From Bacteroidales bacterium (GTDB taxonomy: Bacteria > Bacteroidota > Bacteroidia > Bacteroidales > F082), in assembly GCA_024400425.1 (NCBI GenBank), contig JAKSMV010000011.1, forward strand, positions 1-64,000: DNA of 64,000 nt, given 5' to 3'. Below are positions 8,554-16,116 of the stretch, piece after piece. The notes under the pieces are model-generated. The model made no database searches. It saw only the letters and a list, made by a program, of their open reading frames with translations, and was not told the origin of the DNA. The position numbers and the translations under genes are program-made. Each line of letters opens with the position of its first letter. Within the stretch, counting starts at the first letter, position 1.

Positions 8554-8808
8554 ATGAAAATCAAAGACAACTTTTGGATTGGGCTTGGCCTTGGCGTGGC
8601 TATTTATGCTTTGGTGGGCTTTCTGCTCAGCCTCATTCCTTGGGGAGAAAGCGTGCCAGCCAACACCCCTTTTCTGCTCGCTTCGTTTCCAGGCATCATC
8701 TTGTTCAGAATGTGCCTCGTGAAATGGAAGAAGGAAAGCCTTGGTAAAGGCATCATGCTCGTCACCATTCTCGCTTTGTTTGTCATCCTTATCCTAACCC
8801 TAAGATAA
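8554..8808 (+). CDS. Small two-or-three-helix membrane protein
   Basis: This 84-residue protein has hydrophobic helices at about residues 7-28, 39-53 and 63-82 and a short charged loop with KWKKESLGKG. No family is recognised. The ATG at 8554 is preferred to an in-frame GTG at 8548 that overlaps the surE stop. Its position between surE and lpxB, with tiny gaps, suggests operon membership and perhaps an envelope role, but that is inference only. Confidence 0.7.
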   Translation: MKIKDNFWIGLGLGVAIYALVGFLLSLIPWGESVPANTPFLLASFPGIILFRMCLVKWKKESLGKGIMLVTILALFVILILTLR

Positions 8809-8835
8809 TTCTTAATTCTTCATTCCTAATTCTTA
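8808..8835. repeat. Tandem ATTCTTA-type heptamers before lpxB
   Basis: Four consecutive 7-base units (ATTCTTA, ATTCTTC, ATTCCTA, ATTCTTA) fill the gap between the small membrane gene and lpxB and end just before its ATG. The same unit recurs at 63197-63238. Confidence 0.75.
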
Positions 8836-8839
8836 ATTC

Positions 8840-9961
8840 ATGAAATACTACATTATAGCTGGCGAGGTTTCGGGCGACATGCATGCAGCCAACCTCATTG
8901 CCGAAATCAAGAAGAAAGACCCGAAGGCCGAATTTCGTGCATGGGGTGGCGACCGGATGAAGGATCAAGGTGTCACATTGGTGAAACATATTCGTCACAT
9001 GGCCTTCATGGGCTTTGCTGAGGTGGTCGCCAATTTGCATAAGGTGATAGGCAACATTAGGGAATGCAAGAAAGACATGGTGACTTTCCAGCCTGATGCG
9101 GTCATCTTGGTGGATTATCCGGGGTTCAATCTTCGCATGGCTAAGTTCGCTCACGATAGAGGTTTCCGTGTTTTTTATTACATTTCTCCGCAGGTTTGGG
9201 CTTGGAAACGTCGTCGTGTAAAGAAAATCCAGAAATCGGTAGATAAGATGCTCGTCATCCTTCCGTTCGAGGAGGATTTTTACAAAAACTATGGTGTGGA
9301 TGTGACGTATGTCGGTCATCCGCTTCTTGACGAATTGTCGAAAACGGCAACCGTAAACCGTCAGGTGTTTTTGCGTCGCAATGGTCTGGGCGAGAAGCGC
9401 GAGATCATTGCCCTTTTGCCAGGAAGTCGCCGCCAGGAGGTGAAGCGAATGCTCGGCGTAATGCTGAAAGTCATTCCGCATTTTCCTGATTATCAATTTG
9501 TCGTTGCTGGAGTTCCATCACTGGATAAGGCTCTCTATAAGGATTTGATGGGTTCGGCTGATGTTACTTTCGTTGAAAACCAGACATACGACTTGTTGCA
9601 GAATGCAAGCGCTGCATTGGTGACGTCGGGAACGGCAACGCTTGAGACAGCATTGCTCAACGTGCCCGAAGTGGTGTGTTACAAGTCCAGCTCGTTGTCG
9701 TATCACATCGCAAAACGGCTGATTCGGGTCAAGTTTATCTCGTTGGTCAATCTGGTGATGGACAAGCGCGTTATAGCCGAGCTTATCCAGAGCGACCTCA
9801 CAGAGGGGAATCTCGTTACTCAACTGCAACAGTTGCTTTGCAACAACAAAGTGCAGAGTCAGCTCCTCGACGACTATATGGAACTCCAGAGTCGTTTGGG
9901 TAATGCCGGAGCATCGGAAAAGGCCGCTGGAGTGGTGGTCGAATCGATGCAAAGACGTTAA
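8840..9961 (+). CDS. lpxB: Lipid-A-disaccharide synthase
   Basis: LpxB joins lipid X and UDP-2,3-diacylglucosamine to form the lipid A disaccharide on the cytoplasmic side of the inner membrane. The 373-residue glycosyltransferase (family 19) opens with IAGEVSGDMHAA, continues with MGFAEVV, VDYPGFNLR and YISPQVWAW, and includes YVGHPLLDEL and the LLPGSRRQEV nucleotide-sugar loop. The later segment SGTATLETALLNVPEVVCYK is typical. Length is normal. It follows heptamer repeats and precedes comEC by 5 bases. Confidence 0.94.
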   Translation: MKYYIIAGEVSGDMHAANLIAEIKKKDPKAEFRAWGGDRMKDQGVTLVKHIRHMAFMGFAEVVANLHKVIGNIRECKKDMVTFQPDAVILVDYPGFNLRMAKFAHDRGFRVFYYISPQVWAWKRRRVKKIQKSVDKMLVILPFEEDFYKNYGVDVTYVGHPLLDELSKTATVNRQVFLRRNGLGEKREIIALLPGSRRQEVKRMLGVMLKVIPHFPDYQFVVAGVPSLDKALYKDLMGSADVTFVENQTYDLLQNASAALVTSGTATLETALLNVPEVVCYKSSSLSYHIAKRLIRVKFISLVNLVMDKRVIAELIQSDLTEGNLVTQLQQLLCNNKVQSQLLDDYMELQSRLGNAGASEKAAGVVVESMQRR

Positions 9962-9966
9962 GAATA

Positions 9967-12090
9967 ATGGACAGTTGGTCGAAATATCCGTTCTTGCGAA
10001 TGCTGCTTCCTTTGGCAGTTGGCGTTTGGTGTTGCGCGGTTTTCCCTGACTTCCAAATTTCTGTTACTCTTCTGCTTGTCACGATGGTGGCCTTGCTCGC
10101 CATGGCTTTTGTGGCGACATTCTTCGTGAGGCGTTATCGTTTGCGTTGGCTTTTTGGAGGCATTATGGCTTGTTATCTCCTCGTTGCAGGCTATGCCTTG
10201 ACGAGTGCGCACCAGGCTTCCGTCCATAAAGACTATTTCCGCAACTATGAAAGCGAGGCCGACTATTATGTGGCGCGGGTTTTCGACTATCCTGCCGAGC
10301 GCGAGAACTCGATGAAAGTCGTCCTCGAATTGCAAAGTCAATATTCCGATAGCTTGCCTTCGCGTCAGGTTTCGGGTAAGGTGATGGCCTATTTTCAGAA
10401 GACTGACGAAGCGATGCAGCTCGCCTATGGCGACCTCGTCGTGATTCCTGCGCCTGTCGGCGAAGTGCCGGCTCCAGCCAATCCTGGCGAGTTCGATTAT
10501 CGCAATTATCTGATACGCAAGGGTGTAACTGGACAAGTCTTCCTGCGCGATGATGATTGGATAGATTTGCAGGCAAATGAGGCGAATCCCTTATATGCTT
10601 TCTCCTATCGTTTCCGCGACATCCTTCTTGCTTCACTCAACCGCTGTGGCTTGCAGGGTGACGAATTCGGAGTGGCCGCTGCCATTTTGCTGGGTTATGA
10701 CGACGACCTTGCCGATGAAGTGAGGCAAAACTATGTGGCTGCCGGCTCGATGCACATTCTTTGCGTTTCGGGCATGCATGTGGGCATCATCTTCTTGCTG
10801 GCATCGGCATTGCTGAGTTTCCTCAACCGCAAGAAGTGGATGAAGATTTTGAAGCAAGTCCTGCTGCTTGTGCTCATCTGGTTTTATGCCATGATTGCAG
10901 GTCTTTCGCCCTCCATCTTGCGTTCCGCCTTGATGATCAGTTTCGTCATTGTGGGCGATATTCTTCAGCGTAAAGGCTTTGCAATCAATTCGATTGCTGC
11001 GTCGGCTTTCGTGCTTCTGTGCGTGAATCCGTATAATTTGTTCGAAATAGGTTTCGAACTTTCCTATGCTGCGGTCATCGGAATTGTGGTGCTTCAAAGG
11101 CCAATCTATGGTTGGTTCTGTTTCAAGAATAAAGTTGCTGACAAGATTTGGGAAATCACTGCGGTGGCTATCGCTGCCCAACTCGCAACCATTCCGTTTA
11201 CCTTGTTCTATTTCAACCAGTTCACGTCTTATTTCTGGCTGAGCAACCTTTTCATGACCCCGATTTCTTTCATCGTGATTCTAAGCGGCATGGTCTTACT
11301 TCTCGTGTCGTGGATTCCGTTTGTCAACACTTTGGTTGGCTATGTGGTTTGGGGTGCTGTTTATGTGATGAACTATCTCGTGAGCCTTGTCGAAAGTATG
11401 CCTTTCTCTATCATCAAGGGATTGTATGTCAGTGAGTTTGAGTTCTTCTTGCTTCTGATAGTTTTTGTCTTGATTCTCGTCTTTGCAAAAGTGAAGGAAG
11501 ATGAGGTGACGAAGCGCGAACAGCATCTTGTCATCGCAACGTTGTCGGTGTTGCTTCTTTTTGTAGGCTCGCTGTCGTTGCGTATTTATTCTTCTGAACG
11601 GCAAGATGTTATGATGGTTTACAGTCTTCGCAACCACACGGCTGTTGATTGCGTTTCGGGCAAGGAACATGTGCTTTTTGCTGATTCCACCTTGATGGCA
11701 GACAATTCAACTGTCGATTATAGCCTTACTGGTGGTTGGGCCAAGATGGGCTTGCCGATGCGCCCTGAATGCATTGACCTTTATGCTGATTTTGAGAATG
11801 CCTTTGTGAAGAAACAAGCTAATTTGCTTTCGTATAAGGGAACGCTGCTTGCGTTTTGGGACGAGGAACGCCTATCGGATAGCCTTTCGTACCGCATTCC
11901 TGTAGATTTCATGTTGGTGACGGGCAAACAAAAGCCAGATGTGGTTTCAATGATGCGAGGCTATGATATTGGGAAACTGCTTATTGACGGTTCAGTTCCT
12001 GCCTATTTGGCAGAGAAGTGGAAACAACAAGCCGATGAGGTCGGGTTGCCAATCTATTGTCTTTCCAATGGTGCCCTTGAACTAAAGTAA
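9967..12090 (+). CDS. comEC: ComEC/Rec2-type DNA uptake channel, C-terminus degenerate
   Basis: ComEC forms the inner-membrane pore for single-stranded DNA uptake. This 707-residue protein has N-terminal membrane helices, a DUF4131-like soluble domain (roughly residues 75-200, with ANPGEFDYRNYL), and the Competence membrane domain beginning near LCVSGMHVGI and including GLSPSILRSALM. The C-terminal 180 residues sit where a metallo-beta-lactamase-like domain is found in ComEC of other phyla, but no HxHxDH motif is present, as in many Bacteroidota homologues. It ends six bases before the convergent DMT transporter gene. Confidence 0.88.
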   Translation: MDSWSKYPFLRMLLPLAVGVWCCAVFPDFQISVTLLLVTMVALLAMAFVATFFVRRYRLRWLFGGIMACYLLVAGYALTSAHQASVHKDYFRNYESEADYYVARVFDYPAERENSMKVVLELQSQYSDSLPSRQVSGKVMAYFQKTDEAMQLAYGDLVVIPAPVGEVPAPANPGEFDYRNYLIRKGVTGQVFLRDDDWIDLQANEANPLYAFSYRFRDILLASLNRCGLQGDEFGVAAAILLGYDDDLADEVRQNYVAAGSMHILCVSGMHVGIIFLLASALLSFLNRKKWMKILKQVLLLVLIWFYAMIAGLSPSILRSALMISFVIVGDILQRKGFAINSIAASAFVLLCVNPYNLFEIGFELSYAAVIGIVVLQRPIYGWFCFKNKVADKIWEITAVAIAAQLATIPFTLFYFNQFTSYFWLSNLFMTPISFIVILSGMVLLLVSWIPFVNTLVGYVVWGAVYVMNYLVSLVESMPFSIIKGLYVSEFEFFLLLIVFVLILVFAKVKEDEVTKREQHLVIATLSVLLLFVGSLSLRIYSSERQDVMMVYSLRNHTAVDCVSGKEHVLFADSTLMADNSTVDYSLTGGWAKMGLPMRPECIDLYADFENAFVKKQANLLSYKGTLLAFWDEERLSDSLSYRIPVDFMLVTGKQKPDVVSMMRGYDIGKLLIDGSVPAYLAEKWKQQADEVGLPIYCLSNGALELK

Positions 12091-12095
12091 AGGAA

Positions 12096-12986
12096 TTAGG
12101 CGGTTTTGTGCTTCTTCAGTTGTGAAAGTACCAGTCCACCGACAACCAAGACGATGCCGATGATTTTCTGTGCGGAGATTTCTTCGTGGATGATGAAATA
12201 ACTGAAAATCGCTGTGAAGACGGGGATGAGGTTGCTATATACATTGGCGCGTGTGGCGCCGAGTTTGCTGAAAGCAAAGGCCCAAAAAGCGTAGGCAATG
12301 GCGCTGCAAAACACACCGAGGCAAATCAAAGGAACGATATATTGGCCGATTTGACTGAAGTTGGATGGCTCGAAATGTTCCATCACCACGACCAAGGGAA
12401 TGAAATAAAGCATCCCGATGATATTTTGCATCCAGGTGATAGTCAGTGGCTTGTAAAGCTTTGTTAGTTTAATGAGCGCGATGGAATAGCCTACTGCCAC
12501 TAGCACGGCTCCAGAGAGGAACATGACACCTTTGGGCGATGCAGCGAAGTCCATGTTCTTGTTGAGCAGCATGACGACTACGCCTGTGAACGACACTACC
12601 AATCCAACCACGTTCATCGGTGTGATGCGCTCCTTCAGGAAGATGCGTGCTCCGATGGGCGTGACCAACGGGATCAAAGCGATGATGGCCGAACCGATGA
12701 TGGGTGAGGTGTTTTTCAGTCCGTAACCTTCGAAAATGAAATAGAAGAAAGGTTCGAAGAGTGCAGCCAATGCAAACAGTCCGAGATGCTCTTTCTTGAT
12801 TTTCTCGTTGAGCCTGAAAATGAATAGAATAGCTGTGAAAAAGATTGTGGCGACCACTAGCCGTAGGAAGATGGTGGCCGTTGGATTGAGGCTATCATAA
12901 ACCTGGGTGGACCAGATGAACGACATGCCCCAAAATATCATGGCTGCGACACCAGCAAGGTGAACCAAAAAAATCTTGTCTTTCAT
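12096..12986 (-). CDS. EamA/DMT-family transporter
   Basis: A 296-residue inner-membrane protein with ten hydrophobic segments arranged as two EamA repeats of five helices each, the second starting near residue 150. Typical elements are the GMSFIWSTQVYD start, the FALAALFEPFFYFIFEGYGL segment and the closing GIVLVVGGLVLSQ helix. Members of the drug/metabolite transporter superfamily export or exchange metabolites, amino acids or drugs; the substrate cannot be predicted. It has its own promoter, divergent from the lipoprotein pair, and is convergent with comEC. Confidence 0.85.
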   Translation of the reverse strand: MKDKIFLVHLAGVAAMIFWGMSFIWSTQVYDSLNPTATIFLRLVVATIFFTAILFIFRLNEKIKKEHLGLFALAALFEPFFYFIFEGYGLKNTSPIIGSAIIALIPLVTPIGARIFLKERITPMNVVGLVVSFTGVVVMLLNKNMDFAASPKGVMFLSGAVLVAVGYSIALIKLTKLYKPLTITWMQNIIGMLYFIPLVVVMEHFEPSNFSQIGQYIVPLICLGVFCSAIAYAFWAFAFSKLGATRANVYSNLIPVFTAIFSYFIIHEEISAQKIIGIVLVVGGLVLSQLKKHKTA

Positions 12987-12991
12987 GGCCG

Positions 12992-12999
12992 CAAAAGTA
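12992..12999 (-). promoter_or_regulatory. -7 box for the DMT transporter
   Basis: On the minus strand it reads TACTTTTG (TAnnTTTG) only 6 bases before the start codon, so the leader would be very short or absent. Confidence 0.45.
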
Positions 13000-13050
13000 G
13001 GTTTTTTTTCGCTTCGACTCCTAAATCAATACATTTCGGCAAGATTATTG

Positions 13051-13058
13051 TATATTTG
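13051..13058 (+). promoter_or_regulatory. -7 box for the paired lipoprotein genes
   Basis: TATATTTG matches TAnnTTTG. It lies inside the longer reading frame that opens at 12960, which supports the downstream start at 13113. Confidence 0.6.
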
Positions 13059-13112
13059 CACAAACGAAAGATGTTTGAATTTGAAATATTAACAATAAAA
13101 AAACTATTCAAA

Positions 13113-13601
13113 ATGAAGAAATTAAGTATTATTTGCCTTGCCTTCGTTGCTTTGCTGGCAGTGTCGTGCAACAAGACTGTGGTCACCAACAATGTGAGTT
13201 CGTCAACCGTGATGGTTTATTCCAACGACTGGTATTGGGACAATACATCATGGCGTGTTGACATTGATTATGATGCCATTACCTCTAATGTCAATGAACA
13301 TGGTGCAGTTTTGGTCTATATGGATTCGGATGGAACTTGGCGACAGATTCCTATGACTTTCTATTATTCGCAAGAAAATGAAGATGGTTCGGTTTCCTAT
13401 TATTCCTCATCTCTTGAAGTATCTTCTTATGATAAAGGCGTGAGTATATTCTGGACCGAAAATGATTTATATGATGGCTACCGTCCTGATACTCACAGAT
13501 TCAAGATTGTCGTCGTTCCTGCCGCTGTCTATAGCAGCCGTCCTGACGTCAACTATGAGGATTATAATGCTGTGAAGACTGCATTCCAATTGACTGAGTA
13601 A
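13113..13601 (+). CDS. Lipoprotein, first of a tandem paralogous pair
   Basis: A 162-residue predicted lipoprotein. The signal peptide ends at the lipobox AVSC with the acylated cysteine at residue 19. The mature domain carries YSNDWYWDNTSWRVDIDY, WRQIPMTFYYS, YYSSSLEVS and FWTENDLYDGYRPDTHRF, nearly all of which recur in the next gene. No known family is recognised. The frame opens at 12960, but the first 51 codons lie over the promoter and lack a signal peptide, so the ATG at 13113 is chosen. It probably forms a two-gene transcript with its paralogue, 21 bases downstream. Confidence 0.8.
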   Translation: MKKLSIICLAFVALLAVSCNKTVVTNNVSSSTVMVYSNDWYWDNTSWRVDIDYDAITSNVNEHGAVLVYMDSDGTWRQIPMTFYYSQENEDGSVSYYSSSLEVSSYDKGVSIFWTENDLYDGYRPDTHRFKIVVVPAAVYSSRPDVNYEDYNAVKTAFQLTE

Positions 13602-13622
13602 TATTGAAATCCTATTGAAATC

Positions 13623-14165
13623 ATGAAAAAGATTAGCGTTTTTTTGACTATAGTGATTGCACTTGGTTTGATGATTTCTTGTGTCAAGGAAGGACCAATG
13701 GGCCCGGTGGGTCCACAAGGTCCTGTGGGGCCGCAAGGTCCAGAAGGTAATGCCAATGTAGCTTCAAGTACGATTACCGTTTATTCTGATGATTGGTATT
13801 GGGACAACACTTCTTGGCGTGTCGATTTTGATTATCCAGCCATCACTAGCAATATTTACAATAGTGGTGTTGTTCTTATCTTCATGGAAAGCGATGACAC
13901 ATGGCGCCAAATACCGATGACGTTCTACTATTCCGAGGAAAATGAAGATGGAACGGTATCGTATTATTCTTCTTCGTTAGAGACTTCGTTTTACCAAGGC
14001 GGTGCCAGTGTGTTCTGGACCGAGAACGATTTCTACGATGGTTTCCGCCCCGACACCCGTCGTTTCCGCATTGTGGCAATTGCTGCCAGCTATGTACACG
14101 AACATCCAGAGGTGGTCGGCAGCGACTATGAGACGTTGCGCCAGGCCTTCCAATTGGAAGACTAA
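13623..14165 (+). CDS. Lipoprotein paralogue with a collagen-like stretch
   Basis: A 180-residue lipoprotein with lipobox cysteine at residue 20, then seven Gly-X-Y triplets at residues 24-44 (GPM GPV GPQ GPV GPQ GPE GNA). The remainder is closely related to the preceding gene: YSDDWYWDNTSWRV, WRQIPMTFYYSEENEDG and FWTENDFYDGFRPDTRRF. The duplicate thus differs mainly by the inserted collagen-like linker, which may act as a stalk holding the domain off the outer membrane or as a trimerisation element. The function of the shared domain is unknown. Confidence 0.85.
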   Translation: MKKISVFLTIVIALGLMISCVKEGPMGPVGPQGPVGPQGPEGNANVASSTITVYSDDWYWDNTSWRVDFDYPAITSNIYNSGVVLIFMESDDTWRQIPMTFYYSEENEDGTVSYYSSSLETSFYQGGASVFWTENDFYDGFRPDTRRFRIVAIAASYVHEHPEVVGSDYETLRQAFQLED

Positions 14166-14193
14166 GGCGAAATTCTATAATACATAAATCAAG

Positions 14194-14230
14194 AAACAGA
14201 CCGACTAAATTATTTTAGTTGGTCTGTTTT
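14194..14230. terminator. Bidirectional terminator between lipoprotein and exchanger genes
   Basis: AAACAGACCGACTAAA pairs with TTTAGTTGGTCTGTTT around a tiny loop with one G-T pair, with A and T tracts on the outside. It serves the convergent genes on both sides. Confidence 0.8.
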
Positions 14231-14253
14231 GTATTCAATATAAGAAAGATTTT

Positions 14254-15210
14254 TCAAGCAGCCATCAAAGAATAGGTGACGAATCCAACATAACCCAACA
14301 CGAGCAAAGCACCCTCGGCGCGAGAGATTTTGTGACCTTTGCCTGTGAAAACGAAAAGCAACATCAAGGCATTGGCGGCGAAGAGGATGAACAACTGCAT
14401 GTTCATGGTGAAGTCGAACTTCAAGGGAAGGATGAACGAACTTATGCCTAACACGATGAAAATGTTCAGGATGTTGGAGCCCAGCACATTGCCGATGGCA
14501 ATGTCGGAATTGCCTTTGCGTGCCGCCACGATGGAAGTGATTAGCTCGGGTAGCGAGGTGGCCATGGCCACGATGGTTAGTCCGATGGTGTTTTCGCTCA
14601 TCCCCCAGTTGCGGGCGAGGATTTGCGCATTGCGCGACACGAATTCGCCTCCTAAGTATAAACTGACAACGCCAGCTACGATGAATAAAGTTGTCTTTCC
14701 CCACGGCAAAGGTGTCTGCATTTCTTCGTTGCGGTCGGTCTCGTCATTCTTTAGCAAGGTGAGTAGCAGGTAGGCAAAGCCCATCAGCAGCAAGACGATG
14801 CCGTCAACCCAATTGACGGTGTGATGCGAGCCCCAAATTGTATCGTTGGCCATGAAATAGAGCATGGCGGTGGCGATGAAACCTGCTGGAATGTCGCGCC
14901 TGATGGAGATGCGGTTCACATTGATGGGACAAACAAGGGCACTCACGCCCAAGATGAGCAGGATGTTCATGGTGTTGCTGCCCACGATGTTGCCGATGGC
15001 CAGCTCGGAACTGCCTTTGGCGCAGGAGAAGATGTTGACCATCAGTTCGGGCAACGAAGTACCGAAAGCCACGATGGTTAGTCCGATGATGAGTGGCGAC
15101 ATCTTGGCACGCACGCCAATGGATGTGGCTCCGTCAACGAGCCAGTTCGCGCCGTAAATCAGGAGGACGAAACCTGCAATGAGGAATAAGAGTGGTATGA
15201 TTGTTCCCAT
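14254..15210 (-). CDS. Calcium/sodium antiporter (YrbG/CaCA family)
   Basis: A 318-residue inner-membrane exchanger with two homologous halves of five helices each. The two alpha-repeat signatures are visible: GTSLPE at residues 50-55 with a following SELAIGNIVGSN, and ATSLPE in the second half with SDIAIGNVLGSN. Such proteins exchange sodium (or potassium and protons) for calcium. The gene is isolated: a terminator follows it and an unusual inverted heptamer array lies upstream. Confidence 0.9.
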   Translation of the reverse strand: MGTIIPLLFLIAGFVLLIYGANWLVDGATSIGVRAKMSPLIIGLTIVAFGTSLPELMVNIFSCAKGSSELAIGNIVGSNTMNILLILGVSALVCPINVNRISIRRDIPAGFIATAMLYFMANDTIWGSHHTVNWVDGIVLLLMGFAYLLLTLLKNDETDRNEEMQTPLPWGKTTLFIVAGVVSLYLGGEFVSRNAQILARNWGMSENTIGLTIVAMATSLPELITSIVAARKGNSDIAIGNVLGSNILNIFIVLGISSFILPLKFDFTMNMQLFILFAANALMLLFVFTGKGHKISRAEGALLVLGYVGFVTYSLMAA

Positions 15211-15218
15211 GTTTTTTT

Positions 15219-15304
15219 AGTGAAAAGTGGAAAGTGGAGAGTGAAAAGTTGCTTTAGCAAGCATCATTGCTTTGCGCAACTTTCATCTTTTCACTTTCAA
15301 CTTT
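15219..15304. repeat. Inverted arrays of heptamers between exchanger and yggS genes
   Basis: The left arm (15219-15252) is five 7-base units of the type AGTGAAA/AGTGGAA/AGTGGAG/AGTTGCT. The right arm (15277-15304) is four units of the type CAACTTT/CATCTTT/TCACTTT. The arms are partly complementary, so a long imperfect hairpin is possible. The spacer holds GCAAGCAT and ATTGCTTTGC. Confidence 0.75.
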
Positions 15305-15318
15305 CCGTTTTTTCGTTT

Positions 15319-15990
15319 TCAACTTAGATAATTTCGCGCTCCGAAAATCTTGCTTCCCACGCGCACCAATGTGGCGCCTTCTTCGATGGCGATAGGGTAG
15401 TCGTCAGACATGCCCATGGAGATTTCCTTGAACTGAGGCTGTTCGGTAAAGTAGTCGTGTTTCAGCGTGTCGAAGATTGACTTCAGGTTGCGGAACTCGT
15501 TGTGAACTTGTTCGGTGTCATCGGTGAAGGTTGCCATGCCCATCACGCCGCAGATGCGGATGTTGTGCATCTCGCGAAAAGCATCTGAGCTGAGCAGTTG
15601 ACGAGCTTCGTCGAGGTCCAGACCGAACTTGGTTTCTTCTGTCGCGATGTGGAATTGGAGCAGGCAATCCACAATGCGGTCGTGCTTCTTGGCTTCCTTG
15701 TTGACGGCTTCAAGAAGGTTGGCCGAGTCGATGCTGTGGATGAGCGTGACGAAAGGAATGATGTATTTTATTTTGTTTGTCTGCAAGTGTCCGATGAAAT
15801 GCCACTGGATGTCGTTGGGCAACACTTCGTGCTTGTCGCGCATCTCAAGGGCGTGGTTTTCGCCGAAAATACGTTGACCGGCGTCGTAGGCTTCCTGTAA
15901 GTCGCTGACGGGCTTGGTTTTGCTGACGGCTACTAAAGTCACTTGTTCGGGCAGCGTCGCTCTGATTTTCTCAAGGTTTTCCTTAATCAT
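15319..15990 (-). CDS. YggS/PROSC-family pyridoxal phosphate-binding protein
   Basis: A 223-residue cytoplasmic protein of the family that binds pyridoxal 5'-phosphate and maintains B6 vitamer balance. The cofactor lysine sits in LVAVSKTKP (about residues 20-28), followed by FGENHALEM, WHFIGHLQTNK and, near the end, SMGMSDDYPIAIEEGATLVRVGSKIFG (the classical C-terminal block, given as a region). Length fits the family. It has its own promoter and stands alone. Confidence 0.92.
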   Translation of the reverse strand: MIKENLEKIRATLPEQVTLVAVSKTKPVSDLQEAYDAGQRIFGENHALEMRDKHEVLPNDIQWHFIGHLQTNKIKYIIPFVTLIHSIDSANLLEAVNKEAKKHDRIVDCLLQFHIATEETKFGLDLDEARQLLSSDAFREMHNIRICGVMGMATFTDDTEQVHNEFRNLKSIFDTLKHDYFTEQPQFKEISMGMSDDYPIAIEEGATLVRVGSKIFGARNYLS

Positions 15991-16011
15991 GACGATTCAG
16001 TTTTGATGCGG

Positions 16012-16019
16012 CAAAGATA
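16012..16019 (-). promoter_or_regulatory. -7 box for the yggS-like gene
   Basis: Minus strand TATCTTTG, 22 bases before the start codon. Confidence 0.6.
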
Positions 16020-16047
16020 CGAAATAATAGTGGAAAGCTGAAATCTG

Positions 16048-16079
16048 CAATTCAACAATTCAACAACTAAACAATTCAA
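16048..16079. repeat. Tandem CAATTCAA octamers upstream of ffh
   Basis: Four 8-base units (CAATTCAA, CAATTCAA, CAACTAAA, CAATTCAA) lie between the divergent yggS and ffh promoters, just upstream of the ffh -7 box where a -33 region would fall. Confidence 0.65.
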
Positions 16080-16089
16080 CTAATTTCAC

Positions 16090-16097
16090 TATCTTTG
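16090..16097 (+). promoter_or_regulatory. -7 box for ffh
   Basis: TATCTTTG matches TAnnTTTG, 19 bases before the ffh start codon; probably drives ffh, folD and the coupled genes after them. Confidence 0.6.
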
Positions 16098-16116
16098 CAC
16101 CCAAATTTTTACAAAC

